A model generated the notes under the pieces. It ran no database searches, was not told where the DNA came from, and saw only the letters and a program-made list of their open reading frames with translations. A program made the position numbers and the translations under genes. Of a DNA stretch of 64,000 bases, positions 18,000 through 28,477 are shown in pieces. Source of the DNA: Alphaproteobacteria bacterium (GTDB lineage Bacteria; Pseudomonadota; Alphaproteobacteria; Caulobacterales; Maricaulaceae); assembly GCA_018222865.1 (NCBI GenBank), contig JAAEZM010000007.1, positions 1 to 64,000 of the forward strand, written 5' to 3'. Positions within the stretch are counted from its first letter, which is position 1. Each line of letters starts with the position of its first letter.

Positions 18000-18214
18000 A
18001 CCTAAGGACCTTATGATTAATAAGGGACAGATGCTGAGTCGGATGGGACTTGCTCTCAGGCATAGGGCCGCACTCCTCACCCGCGACCTTAAGCCCCGCT
18101 GGCAAGGCATTTGACGGCTTCAACCGCTCCCTCGCGGCCCTGAAGGCGTCAACGCAGTACCCCAAAGCTGTGACAAAAGAGAGCCCGGCACTTCCCCACA
18201 GTGTCGGGCTTTTT
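18000..18214 (+). ncRNA. Candidate structured small RNA upstream of purB, ending in its own terminator
   Basis: No ORF from 17922 to 18300; nested complementary arms (18045-18053 with 18154-18162; 18064-18071 with 18134-18141) and a terminator at 18182-18214; GATAAT -10-like element near 17986. Confidence 0.4.
18182..18214 (+). terminator. Rho-independent terminator
   Basis: AGCCCGGCAC-TTCCCCACA-GTGTCGGGCT then TTTTT. Confidence 0.75.
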
Positions 18215-18300
18215 GCTTGTGGACGCAGCGCCTCTTGACCTTTCGGGCTCTTGGGAGCATCACCCCGCCTTCTCTTTCCAAGAGCCTGGAGTGCGCGCAG

Positions 18301-19599
18301 ATGATTCCCCGCTATACCCGTCCTGAAATGGCCGCCATCTGGTCCGACCAGAATAAGTACAAGATCTGGTATCTGATCGAGGCGCACGCGACGGAGAAGC
18401 TGTCAGAACTCGGCGTGGTTCCCCAATCTGCTGTCGATGCGGTGTGGAAAGCCAAGGATGTCGAGTTCGATGTCGACCGGATCAATGAGATTGAGGCCGA
18501 GGTCAAACACGACGTCATCGCCTTTCTGACCCATTTGGCTGAACATGTCGGAGAGGAAAGCCGTTTCGTGCACCAGGGCCTGACCTCCTCGGACGTGCTG
18601 GACACCTGTCTGGCGGTGCAGCTGAAACAATCTGCCGACCTTCTCCTGGTTGGGATGGACCGCGTCCTGGCTGCACTGAAAACGCGCGCGGAAGAGCACA
18701 AATACACAGTCTGTATCGGTCGCTCTCACGGCATTCATGCCGAGCCCACCACGATGGGACTGAAATTTGCGCGCTTCTATGCCGAGTTCAAACGCAATCG
18801 CGACCGCTTGGTCGCCGCGCGCGATGAGATCGCGACCTGCGCAATTTCCGGCGCAATCGGGACGTTTGCGAATGTGGATCCATCCGTGGAAGAACACGTC
18901 GCGGAAAAGATGGGCTTGAGTGTCGAGCCGGTATCCACCCAGGTCATACCGCGCGACCGCCACGCGCATTATTTCGCCGTGCTCGGCCTGATCGCCTCCG
19001 CGATCGAGAATATCGCAGTCGAAGTGCGCCACCTCCAGCGTTCCGAAGTGCGTGAAGCCCAGGAATATTTTTCCAAGGGCCAGAAAGGCTCCTCCGCCAT
19101 GCCGCACAAGCGCAACCCGATCCTGACGGAGAACCTGACCGGCCAGGCCCGCCTCGTGCGCTCTGCTGTGGTCCCGGCCATGGAAAATGTGGCGCTCTGG
19201 CATGAGCGAGACATCTCTCACTCCTCGGTTGAACGCGGCATCGGCCCGGACGCGAATGTCCATCTCGATTTCGCCCTGCACCGCACGGCCGGCATGATCG
19301 AAAAACTCATCGTGCATGAAGATCGCTGCCGGGAGAATCTGGAAGCCTATGGCGGCATCCACAACTCCCAGCGCGTCCTGCTCGCCCTCACCCAGGCCGG
19401 CGCCTCGCGTGAAGACAGCTACCGCCTGGTTCAGCGCAATGGCATGAAAACCTGGGATGAGGGCGGCAAGCTGGTCGACCATCTCAAGGCGGATGACGGC
19501 GTCACCGCGCTACTCTCCGACGCCCAGATCGAAGCCTGTTTCGACGAGGCCTATCACCTCAAACACGTCGATACGATTTTCAGCCGGGTGTTCCGCTGA
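18301..19599 (+). CDS. purB: Adenylosuccinate lyase
   Basis: MIPRYTRPEMAAIWSDQNKYKIWYLIEAHA...GSSAMPHKRNPILTENLTG. Confidence 0.95.
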   Translation: MIPRYTRPEMAAIWSDQNKYKIWYLIEAHATEKLSELGVVPQSAVDAVWKAKDVEFDVDRINEIEAEVKHDVIAFLTHLAEHVGEESRFVHQGLTSSDVLDTCLAVQLKQSADLLLVGMDRVLAALKTRAEEHKYTVCIGRSHGIHAEPTTMGLKFARFYAEFKRNRDRLVAARDEIATCAISGAIGTFANVDPSVEEHVAEKMGLSVEPVSTQVIPRDRHAHYFAVLGLIASAIENIAVEVRHLQRSEVREAQEYFSKGQKGSSAMPHKRNPILTENLTGQARLVRSAVVPAMENVALWHERDISHSSVERGIGPDANVHLDFALHRTAGMIEKLIVHEDRCRENLEAYGGIHNSQRVLLALTQAGASREDSYRLVQRNGMKTWDEGGKLVDHLKADDGVTALLSDAQIEACFDEAYHLKHVDTIFSRVFR

Positions 19600-19622
19600 C
19601 CCGAACCGTCTGCCATGAACCG

Positions 19623-19773
19623 CCCTCATCCTGACGAAAGTCAGGAACCAGGACGCGGCACAGATCGACGGTCTGACCAGCAGAACCGATTGCACGGGAT
19701 TGGCCCAATTTTGGCCGGGCAATAAAAAGTGGAAATGCTGGGCCATGGGTCCTGACTTTCGTCAGGATGAGGG
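19623..19773. repeat. REP/MITE-like element with long terminal inverted repeats
   Basis: CCCTCATCCTGACGAAAGTCAGGA (19623-19646) and its exact reverse complement (19750-19773); each arm contains the hairpin TCCTGAC-GAAA-GTCAGGA. Confidence 0.8.
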
Positions 19774-19787
19774 GTAATGCTCCCGCC

Positions 19788-20339
19788 ATGGCTACATTCT
19801 ACGATCAGCTTGAAGACAAGCATCTCGACTTCATCAAAGAACAGAAAATGTTTTTCGTGGCGACAGCTCCGGAGGGCGCGGACGGGCATGTAAACCTCTC
19901 GCCCAAGGGCTATGACGCCTTCAAGGTGATTGACCGCAATACGGTGGCTTATCTCGACCTGGGTGGCTCGGGGATCGAAACCCTGGCTCATGTGAAGGAG
20001 AATGGCCGGATTACCTTCATGTTCTGCGCCTTTGGCGGCAAGGCGAACATCATGCGGATCTATGGTCGCGGTGAAGTCGTCAGCTTTAACGAGCCGGGTT
20101 TCGAAGAGAAGTTCGCCCTCTTTGAGGGCTTTGATCGCGCGCGGAGTGTCTTCACCGTGAAGGTCGAGAAGGTACAGGACAGCTGCGGCTGGGGTGTGCC
20201 GTTTTACGAGTTCAAGGGCGAGCGCGATCAGCTCGTTCGGACCAATGCCCACCGCTCCCGGGAAGAGTGGGAGACACGCCGCCTGGAGACCAATCAGACC
20301 TCGATTGACGGGCTTCCCGGACTGGTGAGGAATGACTGA
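19788..20339 (+). CDS. Pyridoxamine 5'-phosphate oxidase family protein
   Basis: MATFYDQLEDKHLDFIKEQKMFFVATAPEGADGHVNLSPKGYDAFKV. Confidence 0.85.
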   Translation: MATFYDQLEDKHLDFIKEQKMFFVATAPEGADGHVNLSPKGYDAFKVIDRNTVAYLDLGGSGIETLAHVKENGRITFMFCAFGGKANIMRIYGRGEVVSFNEPGFEEKFALFEGFDRARSVFTVKVEKVQDSCGWGVPFYEFKGERDQLVRTNAHRSREEWETRRLETNQTSIDGLPGLVRND

Positions 20340-20415
20340 CGCGTTCGTGAGGAGATGTTAGCTCGCCTTCGCGAGCTGGCGCGATAGTTTCCGCTCCGAC
20401 TTAGGAGTTTTCAGC

Positions 20416-20859
20416 ATGCGCCTCAGACTCATCATTATCGCCGCCTTTACCGCCTGCCTTACCCCCTCGGCCCTTCAGGCCCAGTCCGATATGGCCCCCG
20501 CCGCCGCAGTCGAAGAACGCCCTCGCCTCGTCGCTGCCCGTTTCACGGCGGCCTGGTGCCCGCAATGCCGCATTCTGGAACCGCGCCTCGATGATGTCTG
20601 GCCGGAATACGAAGGCGCAGACATTGAGCGTGTCCGCTTCGATTTCACACTCCCGCACCGTGCTCCGATGCGCGCGCGGGCTGTGGAGGCCGGCATTGAG
20701 GCGCTCTATAATCAGCTGGAAGGCCGGACCGGGTTTCTTGTGCTGATGGACCGGGAAACAGGCGAGGTCCTGGAGACCATCACCACCGAATATGATCGCG
20801 AAGACATCGGCGCAGCCCTGGACCGGTGGCTTGCCGCGACCGCGGACATGGAAAGCTAA
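20416..20859 (+). CDS. Exported thioredoxin-like protein (paralog 1)
   Basis: Signal peptide, FTAAWCPQCRILEPRLDDV (WCxxC). Confidence 0.75.
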   Translation: MRLRLIIIAAFTACLTPSALQAQSDMAPAAAVEERPRLVAARFTAAWCPQCRILEPRLDDVWPEYEGADIERVRFDFTLPHRAPMRARAVEAGIEALYNQLEGRTGFLVLMDRETGEVLETITTEYDREDIGAALDRWLAATADMES

Positions 20860-20877
20860 GAGGAAAAGGACAGTAAG

Positions 20878-21321
20878 TTGCGTTTTTCACTGATTATTGT
20901 CGCCCTTCTGACCGCCTTCCTGGCACCCAATTTCTTTCGCGGAAACTGGGATAGCGCCCAGGCCGAGGCGGTCGAAGAACGTCCGCGCCTTGTCGCCGCC
21001 CTCTTCCGCTCCTCCTGGTGCGGCGCATGCCGGATTATCGAGCCGCGGATCGAGGATGTACGGGAAGACTATGAAGACGCTGCGATGGAATTCGTACGCT
21101 TCGACTTCACCCTTGGACGCCGTGACAGTCTGCGCGAGACCGCGCTCGAGGCCGGTATTGCCGAGCTTTATGACCAGCTGGAAGGCCGGACCGGTTTCCT
21201 CGTCCTGATGGATCGTGAAACCGGTCAGGTCTTCGAGATCATTACGACGAATTATAATCGCGAGAATATCGCCGCCGCCTTCGACCGCTGGCTTGCGGTG
21301 ACGACGTTTGAAGAGGCTTAG
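20878..21321 (+). CDS. Exported thioredoxin-like protein (paralog 2), TTG start
   Basis: FRSSWCGACRIIEPRIEDV; strong similarity to 20416..20859 over the mature part (VEERPRLVAA; LEGRTGFLVLMDRETG). Confidence 0.75.
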   Translation: MRFSLIIVALLTAFLAPNFFRGNWDSAQAEAVEERPRLVAALFRSSWCGACRIIEPRIEDVREDYEDAAMEFVRFDFTLGRRDSLRETALEAGIAELYDQLEGRTGFLVLMDRETGQVFEIITTNYNRENIAAAFDRWLAVTTFEEA

Positions 21322-21641
21322 CCCTCAGCGAGAATCTGCTTGCGCGCTTCGATCAGCAGATCGTCCATGTGCTTGCGGATATTATGGTCCGTCAGCTCAA
21401 CGCCCTTGGCATCGAAATCGCCGCGCACTTTGCGGAAGACATCGTCATCGCCGGCTTCCTCGAAATCAGCGATAATAACTTCCTTGGCATAAGCGTCAGC
21501 CGCCTCGCCTTCCAGGCCCATCTGCTCGGCAGCCCAAAGGCCCAAGAGTTTATTGCGGCGGGCTACGGCTTTGAATTCGAGTTCCTGGTCGTGAGCGAAC
21601 TTGTTTTCAAAGGCATTTTCGCGATCGTCGAGGCCGGACAT
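21318..21641 (-). CDS. DUF1476 protein (ATPase inhibitor zeta-like)
   Basis: MSGLDDRENAFENKFAHDQELEFKAVARRNKLLGLWAAEQMGL is the family signature. Confidence 0.88.
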   Translation of the reverse strand: MSGLDDRENAFENKFAHDQELEFKAVARRNKLLGLWAAEQMGLEGEAADAYAKEVIIADFEEAGDDDVFRKVRGDFDAKGVELTDHNIRKHMDDLLIEARKQILAEG

Positions 21642-21873
21642 GAAGCTCTCCTTGAAATGGGTGTTTGACCATTTCGTTAACTCGCTCCTCACGCAAAATC
21701 AATTGGTCGAAATGCGCCTGCTGCGGTGCAGTTGCACGCCATTGCACCGGAAGGCCCTTGCGGCTAGGTTCCGCGCTCGACGCGCGGTGGCTTTTTGAGT
21801 CGGCCGCGCTCTCGCGTTTCACGGCCCGGTCAACCCCTATCCATAAGGCCGGCCCGCACTAGGAGCGTCGCTG

Positions 21874-22632
21874 ATGTCCCGCCGCAAAAAACTTTACGAA
21901 GGCAAGGCCAAGATTCTCTATGAAGGTCCTGAACCGGGCACGCTGGTCCAGTATTTCAAAGATGATGCAACCGCCTTCAACAATCAGAAACACGCCACGC
22001 TTGAGGGCAAGGGTGTTCTGAATAATCGCATCAGCGAATTCGTCATGGTCAGTCTCGGCCGGATCGGCATTCCGACGCACTTCATCAAGCGCCTGAACAT
22101 GCGTGAACAATTGGTGCGCAAGGTGGAGATTATTCCGCTGGAAGTGATCTGCCGCAATGTCGCCGCGGGCTCCATGTCCAAGCGCCTGGGGATTACCGAA
22201 GGCGAGCAATTGCCGCGTTCCATCGTCGAGTTCTGCTACAAGAATGATGATCTGGAAGACCCGCTGGTGTCGGAAGAGCATATCACTGCGCTGGGCTGGT
22301 CGAACCCGCAGGAAATGGACGACATGATCGCCATGACGCTGCGGATCAATGATTTCCTGTCTGGCATGTTCGCCGCCGTCGGCATCCGCCTGATCGACTT
22401 CAAGCTGGAATATGGCCGGCTTTATGATGGCGATCTGGTCCGCACGGTCCTGGCCGATGAAATCAGCCCGGACAGCTGCCGCCTGTGGGACATGGAAACC
22501 AATGAAAAGCTCGACAAGGATCGCTTCCGCCGCGATCTGGGCAATGTGACCGAGGCCTATGCCGAAGTCGCCCGCCGTTTGGGCATTATGAAAGAAAACA
22601 ACGTCGTCTCTATCGATGAGGGATCAAAGTGA
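21874..22632 (+). CDS. purC: Phosphoribosylaminoimidazole-succinocarboxamide synthase
   Basis: [31 protein letters not shown]...[11 protein letters not shown]. Confidence 0.96.
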   Translation: MSRRKKLYEGKAKILYEGPEPGTLVQYFKDDATAFNNQKHATLEGKGVLNNRISEFVMVSLGRIGIPTHFIKRLNMREQLVRKVEIIPLEVICRNVAAGSMSKRLGITEGEQLPRSIVEFCYKNDDLEDPLVSEEHITALGWSNPQEMDDMIAMTLRINDFLSGMFAAVGIRLIDFKLEYGRLYDGDLVRTVLADEISPDSCRLWDMETNEKLDKDRFRRDLGNVTEAYAEVARRLGIMKENNVVSIDEGSK

Positions 22633-22868
22633 AAGCCAAAATCCACGTCTATCTGAAACCCGGTGTTCTTGATCCCCAGGGCGCAGCCGTCGCCGGCGCT
22701 TTGCGCAATATGGGCTATGACGAGGTTGAAGATGCTCGCCAGGGCAAGCTGATCGAGCTCGACCTCACCGGAGAGAATGCCGACACGGCCAAGTCCCGCG
22801 TTGATGAAATGTGCCAGAAACTCCTCTCCAACCCGGTGATCGAAAGCTATTCGATCGAGATCGCCTAG
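22629..22868 (+). CDS. purS: FGAM synthase subunit PurS
   Basis: [33 protein letters not shown]; overlaps the purC stop. Confidence 0.95.
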   Translation: MKAKIHVYLKPGVLDPQGAAVAGALRNMGYDEVEDARQGKLIELDLTGENADTAKSRVDEMCQKLLSNPVIESYSIEIA

Positions 22869-22883
22869 GGAGTTCTTGGTCTG

Positions 22884-23546
22884 ATGAAATCTGCCGTCAT
22901 CGTTTTTCCCGGCTCCAATTGCGATCGCGACGCCCATGACGCCATCGCCCGCGTGACCGGTGAAAACCCTGCCATGGTCTGGCACCAGGAAACCGAGCTG
23001 CCGGATGGCACGGAATTCGTCATGATCCCGGGTGGGTTTTCCTATGGCGATTATCTGCGCTGCGGCGCTATGGCGTCCCGCTCATCCATCATGCCGGCCG
23101 TGATCGCTCACGCAGCAACCGGCGCGCCGGTTCTGGGCGTGTGTAATGGCTTCCAGATCCTCACCGAAAGTGGCCTTCTGCCGGGCTCTTTGATGCGCAA
23201 TGCCGGTCTGACCTTCGTGTGCGAGCGCACACCGCTGTCTGTCACCAATGGCAATACGCGCTTCACCTCGCGCTATCAGGCCGAAACGGATCTCATCATC
23301 CCGATCGCGCACCATGATGGAAACTATTTCGCCGACGCCGATACGCTCGACCGTATGGACGGCGAAGGCCAGGTCGTCTTCCGCTATGGCCAGAACCCGA
23401 ATGGTTCCGCGCGCGACATCGCAGGCATTGTCAATGAACAGGGCAATGTCCTGGGCATGATGCCTCACCCGGAACGCGCCATCGACGCCAAGCATGGCGG
23501 CACGGATGGACTGGCCCTGTTTGAATCGCTTCTCGGATCTGCCTGA
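22884..23546 (+). CDS. purQ: FGAM synthase subunit PurQ
   Basis: [21 protein letters not shown]...[19 protein letters not shown]...MMPHPERA. Confidence 0.96.
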   Translation: MKSAVIVFPGSNCDRDAHDAIARVTGENPAMVWHQETELPDGTEFVMIPGGFSYGDYLRCGAMASRSSIMPAVIAHAATGAPVLGVCNGFQILTESGLLPGSLMRNAGLTFVCERTPLSVTNGNTRFTSRYQAETDLIIPIAHHDGNYFADADTLDRMDGEGQVVFRYGQNPNGSARDIAGIVNEQGNVLGMMPHPERAIDAKHGGTDGLALFESLLGSA

Positions 23547-23549
23547 CCC

Positions 23550-25781
23550 ATGACCCAATACGCCGACAATATCACCGCCGAGATCGTTGCCGAGCACGGC
23601 ATTACCGAAGACGAGTACCAGATCATTCTCGATCGTCTGGGCCGCGCGCCCAACATGGTCGAGCTGGGGATTTTCTCGGTCATGTGGTCCGAGCATTGTT
23701 CCTACAAATCCTCGCGCGCGCATCTGGGCAAATTCCCGGTCACCGGCGAGAAGGTGATCCAGGGTCCTGGAGAGAATGCCGGCGTCATCGATATCGGCGA
23801 TGGTCAGGCTGCGATCTTCAAGATGGAAAGCCATAACCACCCGTCTTACATCGAGCCCTATCAGGGTGCGGCGACGGGTGTGGGCGGTATTCTGCGTGAT
23901 GTCTTCACCATGGGGGCCCGCCCGGTTGCACTGATGAATGCGCTGCGCTTTGGTGCGCCGGATCATGAAAAGACGACCCACCTGGTCTCCGGTGTCGTCG
24001 CGGGTATTGGCGGTTACGGAAACTGTGTCGGCGTTCCCACTGTGGGCGGCGAAACCAATTTCCACGAAGGCTATAACGGCAATATTCTCGTCAATGCGAT
24101 GGCCGTGGGCCTCGCGGATACGGACAAGATCTTCTATGCCCGCGGCGCCGAGCCTGGCCAGCCCATCGTTTATGTCGGCTCGAAAACCGGCCGTGACGGC
24201 ATTCATGGCGCCACCATGGCCTCTGCCGAATTTGATGATGAAAGCGAAGAGAAGCGTCCCACCGTCCAGGTTGGTGATCCCTTCGTTGAGAAGAAGCTGA
24301 TCGAAGCCTGTCTGGAATTGATGGCGACCGATGCCATTGCAGCGATCCAGGATATGGGCGCGGCGGGCCTCACCTCCTCGTCTGTTGAAATGGCAGATAA
24401 GGGCGGTGTCGGCATCAAGCTCAACATGGACGCCGTGCCCCAGCGCGAAGTGAACATGACCACGTATGAAATGATGCTCTCGGAAAGCCAGGAGCGCATG
24501 CTGGTCATCATGAAACCGGGCCGCGAAGACGTCGCCAAGGCGATCTTCGAGAAATGGGAGCTGGACGTCGCTGTGATCGGTGAAACCACCGATAGCGGTC
24601 GTATGGTGCTTGAGCACAAAGGCGAGATCGTCTGCGATATTCCGATCGCCCCGCTCGCCGATGACGCACCGAAATACCACCGCCCCTATTTCGCGCCGGA
24701 AGTGCGCGCCCAGATCTCTGGCAAGGATGTCGCCCAGCCACTGCATATGGGTGAAGTCCTCAAGACATTGATGGGCTCGCCGAACATGGCATCCAAGGCC
24801 TGGATCTATCGCCAGTATGATCGCCATGTGATGGCGGATACGGCGGCCTCCTCCGAGGATCCCTCTGATGCGGCTCTGGTGCGTGTCCACGGCACGAACA
24901 AGGCGCTCGCCATCACCACGGACTGCACACCGCGCTATTGCTCGGCCGACCCGTTTGAGGGCGGCAAGCAGGCTGTCGCGGAAGCCTGGCGCAATATCAC
25001 CGCAACCGGCGCAGACCCGATCGCGATTACCGATTGCCTCAATTTCGGCAATCCGGAGCGTGAAGAAATCATGGGGCAGTTTGTGGGCTGCGTCGAAGGC
25101 ATGGCCATGGCCTGCAAGGCGCTCGACTTCCCGGTCGTGTCCGGCAATGTCAGCCTCTATAATGAGACCAATGGCCAGGCCATTCCGCCCACCCCTGCCG
25201 TCGGCGCGGTCGGCCTCCTGCCGGATATGGACAAGCGCATGGGCTATGGATGTCTGTCTGACGGCCATATCCTGCTTGTCGTCGGCAAGACCGTCGGTGC
25301 CATGGGCGCCTCTCTCTATCTCAAAGAAATCGAGGGCCGCGAAGATGGCGGTGCGCCCATGGTCGATCTTGCAGCGGAAAAGGCCAATGGCGATTTCGTC
25401 CGCGGACAGATCCGTGCCGGTCGCCTGACCGCCTGTCATGATCTTTCCGATGGGGGTCTGATGTGTGCCGCCGCAGATATGGCGCTCGCATCCGGCACGG
25501 GCATCAAGCTCGCGCATGAAGCGGAAACCGATGTGCCCATGCATGGCTTCCTCTTTGGCGAGGACCAGGCGCGTTATCTCGTGGCCGCCAAGAAGGATGA
25601 CGCGATCGCCCTGATCCAGGACGCCAAGGCTGAAGATATCCCGCTGCAGGTCGTTGGCCTTGCTGGCGGAACATCCGTCAGCGTCAATGGGGCTCACGCG
25701 GTCAAGATCGATGACCTGCGCGCCGTGCATGAAGGCTGGATGCCAGCCCTGATGACGCCGATTGCGGAAGGGGCGGAATAG
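23550..25781 (+). CDS. purL: FGAM synthase subunit PurL
   Basis: [18 protein letters not shown]...[28 protein letters not shown]. Confidence 0.97.
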   Translation: MTQYADNITAEIVAEHGITEDEYQIILDRLGRAPNMVELGIFSVMWSEHCSYKSSRAHLGKFPVTGEKVIQGPGENAGVIDIGDGQAAIFKMESHNHPSYIEPYQGAATGVGGILRDVFTMGARPVALMNALRFGAPDHEKTTHLVSGVVAGIGGYGNCVGVPTVGGETNFHEGYNGNILVNAMAVGLADTDKIFYARGAEPGQPIVYVGSKTGRDGIHGATMASAEFDDESEEKRPTVQVGDPFVEKKLIEACLELMATDAIAAIQDMGAAGLTSSSVEMADKGGVGIKLNMDAVPQREVNMTTYEMMLSESQERMLVIMKPGREDVAKAIFEKWELDVAVIGETTDSGRMVLEHKGEIVCDIPIAPLADDAPKYHRPYFAPEVRAQISGKDVAQPLHMGEVLKTLMGSPNMASKAWIYRQYDRHVMADTAASSEDPSDAALVRVHGTNKALAITTDCTPRYCSADPFEGGKQAVAEAWRNITATGADPIAITDCLNFGNPEREEIMGQFVGCVEGMAMACKALDFPVVSGNVSLYNETNGQAIPPTPAVGAVGLLPDMDKRMGYGCLSDGHILLVVGKTVGAMGASLYLKEIEGREDGGAPMVDLAAEKANGDFVRGQIRAGRLTACHDLSDGGLMCAAADMALASGTGIKLAHEAETDVPMHGFLFGEDQARYLVAAKKDDAIALIQDAKAEDIPLQVVGLAGGTSVSVNGAHAVKIDDLRAVHEGWMPALMTPIAEGAE

Positions 25782-25889
25782 GACGCCTGAATTCACTTGG
25801 CGAGCGCAGAAGTCCTAGGCTGACTGGCAAAGCCCCCGTTGCAGGCAAAAGGTGTGCTTGGTAAAATGCCTCGCTCTATGGGGGATTTT

Positions 25890-26387
25890 ATGACGACATC
25901 ATCCAGAATTATTTTTGTTGGTCTTGTCGCGCTGGCTCTTGCGCTCGCCCCTCAGCCCGCGCGTGCGCAAAACGTCTCATACTCGATCTATGTTGGCGGG
26001 GTGAGCCTGTATTGCCGGTCATATTTTGGTGAGCCGGTCGCGATCATGGTTGACCACGCAGCTGACGGTAGTATCGGGGTCGCATCGCGGAGTTTCAACG
26101 GCCAACCCTATATGGTCCTGGGTCCGGGCTATCTTAACAGAGTCCCCGCCCTCGCCGCGCAATTCTGGTTCTTGCACGAATGCGCACATCACGCACTACC
26201 GCCAAATATGAATAATGAACCGAATGCGGATTGCTTCGCCGTGCGCAACCTTCGCGATCTGGGACTTGTCTGGGATCTCTACCAACTCCAAGGCATGCTT
26301 CAATCAATCTATGTGCTGCCTGGAAGCCACTCCCATTTGCCCGGACCTGCGCGCGCTCAACATATCTATAACTGTTTGAACAGCTGA
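25890..26387 (+). CDS. Exported putative zincin-like protein (HECAHH motif)
   Basis: Signal peptide ...PQPARAQ; AQFWFLHECAHHALPPNMNNEPNADCFA gives HExxH plus a downstream Glu. Confidence 0.6.
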   Translation: MTTSSRIIFVGLVALALALAPQPARAQNVSYSIYVGGVSLYCRSYFGEPVAIMVDHAADGSIGVASRSFNGQPYMVLGPGYLNRVPALAAQFWFLHECAHHALPPNMNNEPNADCFAVRNLRDLGLVWDLYQLQGMLQSIYVLPGSHSHLPGPARAQHIYNCLNS

Positions 26388-26410
26388 ACCTTTCACATCG
26401 CTCGCAGAGA

Positions 26411-26872
26411 TCAGCGAGGGCTGAAAACCCCCTCGCCGGCCGGCTTTCGATAGACCAGAACCACGAAAATCAGATAACTGATCGCCAGCAGGTCAATCAT
26501 GGTGATGGTTATGTCCATCACATGCCCCCAGAGCGGCAGGGCGACCGGGTCGATGCGAGCTGTGAAGACGAAAGTCCACAGGATGATATCCAGGGCGAAA
26601 GCGCACATATAAGTGATCATCGCCCGGGTCGGCCGGCCTCTCCACAAGAAGTTCGCCGCAAACAAATAGCCAAAGGCATAGAGCGCCCAGAGATAGAATA
26701 ACGGTGCGGGCTGGACTGCGAAGAACTGCGCCAGGCTGGGATTGAGCGCGCGGATATCCACCACGCCCATCAGCGCGGCTATCACCAGGACGATATAGGA
26801 AATCGCATAGAGTGCGCGGATGGCAATCACCCCCGCCACGACACGATCTAGAACACTTGCATGGTATCTCAT
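26411..26872 (-). CDS. Four-TM hypothetical membrane protein
   Basis: Four hydrophobic segments; no family recognised. Confidence 0.5.
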   Translation of the reverse strand: MRYHASVLDRVVAGVIAIRALYAISYIVLVIAALMGVVDIRALNPSLAQFFAVQPAPLFYLWALYAFGYLFAANFLWRGRPTRAMITYMCAFALDIILWTFVFTARIDPVALPLWGHVMDITITMIDLLAISYLIFVVLVYRKPAGEGVFSPR

Positions 26873-26916
26873 TGCGCCGCGTTTAGCCCATCGGCGCTAA
26901 AGAACCCATGAATGGA

Positions 26917-27894
26917 TTATCCACGCCCCTCAGCTTCGGCGATATCGCTCAGACGCACATCCGCCTCCCGCGCGAAATCAACGATGGTCTCAGACGCATC
27001 CTGGAAGAAGTCCAGCGTCATGTTTTCGTAGGTGTCTGTCGGCTGGTGATAGTGCGGATGGAAATCCACGCCGAGATAGATAAAGGGGATCCCGGCCTGG
27101 TGGAACGCTCCACTATCGGTCAACAGGGTCCAGTCGCCACCAGGCACTTCCGTCGGCTCATCAAAACCCATCGGCAGATTGACGCTTGAGCGCGACGCGA
27201 CGGTCTCGACCAGTGGGACGAGTGACGGGTAGTGGTAGGTTCCCACCGCCCACAGGATCCGGTCGGTCGACATTGCGACCATGTCGAGATTGAGGTTGAA
27301 GACGATATTGTCCTGTTCAACCGGTGGCTCCGCGACGAAGAAATACGCTCCCAACAAGCCGTGCTCTTCAGCGTCAAGCGCGACGAAGATCACATCATGG
27401 ACGGGTGGGTTCTCTGCGAATTCAGCAGCGATCGCCAGCATTGCCGCAACACCAGAGGCGTTATCGTCTGCACCATTATAGATCTGTCCACCGCGCTTGC
27501 CGAGATGGTCATAATGCGCCGAAACGACCATGACATGATCACTATCGCTCGTTCCCTCGATCTGGCCGATGATATTGACGCCCGGCGCCTGCGCCCCCTC
27601 GCCTCCACGCACATCAAAGATGAATTCAGACTCGAAATCGCTTCCGATCGGGCTGATGCCGATCTCTTCATAGCGATCAATAATATAGGCACGCGCCAGA
27701 GCCGCGCCCTCAGACCCTGCGCCACGGCCCTGCATGTTATCGGCCGACAGGATGCGCAAATCATCAAGCAGCTGTGCCTGGTCGATGGAAATGTCCGCTG
27801 ATGTTTCTTCTGGCGTGGCATTCGTCGCGGCGAGCTGCGTGCTGCACGCGGCCATCAATACCGCACAGGAAATCGACGTAAGGATCAGGCGCAT
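26917..27894 (-). CDS. M28 family metallopeptidase (lipoprotein)
   Basis: VMVVSAHYDHLG...GADDNASGVAAMLAIA...VFVALDAEEHGLLGAYFF; LMAAC lipobox. Confidence 0.88.
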   Translation of the reverse strand: MRLILTSISCAVLMAACSTQLAATNATPEETSADISIDQAQLLDDLRILSADNMQGRGAGSEGAALARAYIIDRYEEIGISPIGSDFESEFIFDVRGGEGAQAPGVNIIGQIEGTSDSDHVMVVSAHYDHLGKRGGQIYNGADDNASGVAAMLAIAAEFAENPPVHDVIFVALDAEEHGLLGAYFFVAEPPVEQDNIVFNLNLDMVAMSTDRILWAVGTYHYPSLVPLVETVASRSSVNLPMGFDEPTEVPGGDWTLLTDSGAFHQAGIPFIYLGVDFHPHYHQPTDTYENMTLDFFQDASETIVDFAREADVRLSDIAEAEGRG

Positions 27895-27982
27895 GTTTTC
27901 CCCCTAAAAAAACAAGTGGGGCGAGACTGCCACGAAAGACCGTCTCGCCCCACTGAAATTTCCGTAGGCAAATCAGCGACGT

Positions 27983-28477
27983 CTAGAACCAGCGGCTCGG
28001 ACGTGCGGCCGGCTCCGGCTCATGGTCCGGCCAGTGGGCTTCCGATTGCTCGAGATGGCCGGCGATATCCTCTTCCCAGCGCTGTTGGATGTTCTGGGAG
28101 AAGTTCATGTAGAGCACCCCGTCAACGACGCGATAGGCCAGTGGGTCGGTGCGGACCTTGCGGTCATTGGCCAGCGCATAGGCGCAGTGACCATCATAGG
28201 CGGGCGCATAGCGCGCGGGATCAGCGGTGAAGAGGTCGCGATTGGCTTCGCTGGCGAAATACCAGGTCGTGCCATTATATTCCGCGGTGAAGTCATCCAG
28301 CCCTTCCACGGGCGCAGCTTCACTGTGATAGCTGACGACGTCATAACCGCCGACAGGTCGGCCATCACGGTCGAGATATTGTTCGCCCGCAAAGGCCGGG
28401 TTGGAAAAGAAAAGAATGATCAAAGTCAGGTTGATGGCGCCCAGTCCGAGGCGAAGCAGCATTTTGGCGAAAAACAT
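27983..28477 (-). CDS. YHS domain-containing exported protein
   Basis: GGYDVVSYHSEAAPVEGLDDFTAEYNGTTWYFASEANRDLFTADPARYAPAYDGHCAYALA. Confidence 0.85.
   Translation of the reverse strand: MFFAKMLLRLGLGAINLTLIILFFSNPAFAGEQYLDRDGRPVGGYDVVSYHSEAAPVEGLDDFTAEYNGTTWYFASEANRDLFTADPARYAPAYDGHCAYALANDRKVRTDPLAYRVVDGVLYMNFSQNIQQRWEEDIAGHLEQSEAHWPDHEPEPAARPSRWF

Noticed and set aside
18403-19482. 359-aa minus-strand ORF
   Set aside because: Antisense to purB.
20360-20377. AGCTCGC-CTTC-GCGAGCT hairpin between PPOX and thioredoxin genes
   Set aside because: Short stem without T-run; could be a chance palindrome.
23082-25796. 904-aa minus-strand ORF
   Set aside because: Antisense to purQ/purL, which are unmistakable; composition (His/Arg/Asp/Gly-rich) is typical of mirror ORFs in high-GC DNA.
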